The notes under the pieces: generated by a model | Databases searched by the model: none | What the model was told of the DNA's origin: nothing | Seen by the model: only the letters and a program-made list of their open reading frames with translations | Part shown: positions 63,662 through 64,000 of the stretch, piece after piece | Layout of the letters: every line of letters begins with the position of its first letter | How positions within the stretch are numbered: position 1 is the stretch's first letter | DNA from: Kaistia geumhonensis | GTDB taxonomy: Bacteria > Pseudomonadota > Alphaproteobacteria > Rhizobiales > Kaistiaceae | Length of the DNA: 64,000 bases | Assembly (NCBI RefSeq): GCF_030815145.1 | Contig: NZ_JAUSWJ010000001.1 | Location: forward strand, 1,302,001-1,366,000 | Reading direction: 5' to 3' | Translations under genes and position numbers: made by a program

Positions 63662-64000
63662 GTCTGGTCCCTGCTTTTCCTCTTGGCCCGTTGACGGCTC
63701 GATGACGGAAAGCGTCAGCGAAATCCTACAGACTGTCAACAGAAAACATAAATGATCGGACTGTTTGGGCGCCACGCTCTCGGAACCGATCGGTCAACCA
63801 GGCATAGCGATTGGCTTAATATGTTGATTATAATTGGATTTTTTGATTTTCTGTACTCGCGCATCAATGCGAAACAGGATTTCAAGAGCCCAATTTTCTG
63901 TCTACAAAATCGGGTATGTCCGGCTAAAGTGATCCGGCGGGTCCAGGCCCGCTGCCCGGCCAGCGCCAGCCCTCGGCGACGCGCTCCGGCGCGCTCCGGG
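63662..64000. other. AT-rich upstream region of the peptide-type ABC operon, window edge
   Basis: No coding frame is supported. On the minus strand a TTGACA lies at 63739-63734, but no good -10 follows at the right spacing. TATAAT occurs on both strands within 63827-63834 in a clearly AT-rich segment (63811-63860), so a divergent promoter pair is possible, with the rightward gene beyond the window. Confidence 0.5.

Noticed and set aside
63734-63739. TTGACA as the -35 of the peptide-type ABC operon
   Set aside because: No acceptable -10 box at 16-18 bases, so no promoter is called.

Overview
The window is high-GC DNA that fits an alphaproteobacterium of the order Hyphomicrobiales (Rhizobiales). 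The pointers are a RirA-type Rrf2 iron regulator with the expected cysteine spacing, a ROK regulator next to frcB/frcC/frcA-type fructose transport genes, an HWE-family sensor kinase, many ABC sugar importers and CCA-encoding tRNA genes. No rRNA, CRISPR array, replication origin or intact mobile element was seen. One truncated IS3-type remnant and one decayed LysR gene are present. The genus cannot be settled from the sequence alone.

Layout. 1-12 kb: the end of a methylmalonyl-CoA mutase, two tandem secreted fasciclin-domain proteins, an aminotransferase, an HWE kinase, an ECF sigma/RskA-type anti-sigma pair, an ABC-F ATPase and a divergent LysR/MFS pair. 12-19.4 kb: a LacI-controlled sugar regulon (binding protein, two permeases, ATPase, TIM-barrel isomerase, Gfo/Idh/MocA dehydrogenase). 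It has a perfect palindromic operator over its promoter and a strong terminator. 19.4-22.4 kb: the most unusual region. An ATP-grasp protein diverges from a cluster of three short peptide genes and an HExxH putative peptide-modifying enzyme, which looks like an undescribed RiPP locus. 22.4-29.7 kb: RND pump, adaptor, ECF sigma, membrane-anchored partner and periplasmic sensor in one run, plus an AraC regulator. 29.9-37.1 kb: an orphan sugar-ABC ATPase, rirA, a cyclic-nucleotide-binding protein, a DUF3307 protein and the fructose-type ABC genes with their ROK regulator.

37.8-46 kb: a small conserved-looking protein, a class III aminotransferase overlapping a glutamine-synthetase-like ligase, a GGDEF-EAL protein and an exbB-exbD-tonB operon behind an iron-box-like palindrome. 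46-52 kb: a minus-strand run of Mg-type P-ATPase, APH-type kinase, altered enolase paralogue and NAD-dependent epimerase. 52-55.2 kb: IS remnant, GAF-GGDEF cyclase, tRNA-Pro, tRNA-Gln and a LysR pseudogene. 55.3-63.7 kb: a seven-gene minus-strand operon joining a Tat-exported peptide-type ABC importer to an iron-type alcohol dehydrogenase and a succinate-semialdehyde-type dehydrogenase.

The main functional themes are uptake and oxidation of sugars and small acids, envelope-stress sigma circuits, iron-linked energised transport and a candidate ribosomal-peptide pathway. All functions come from motif and family recognition by reading. No database search was run.
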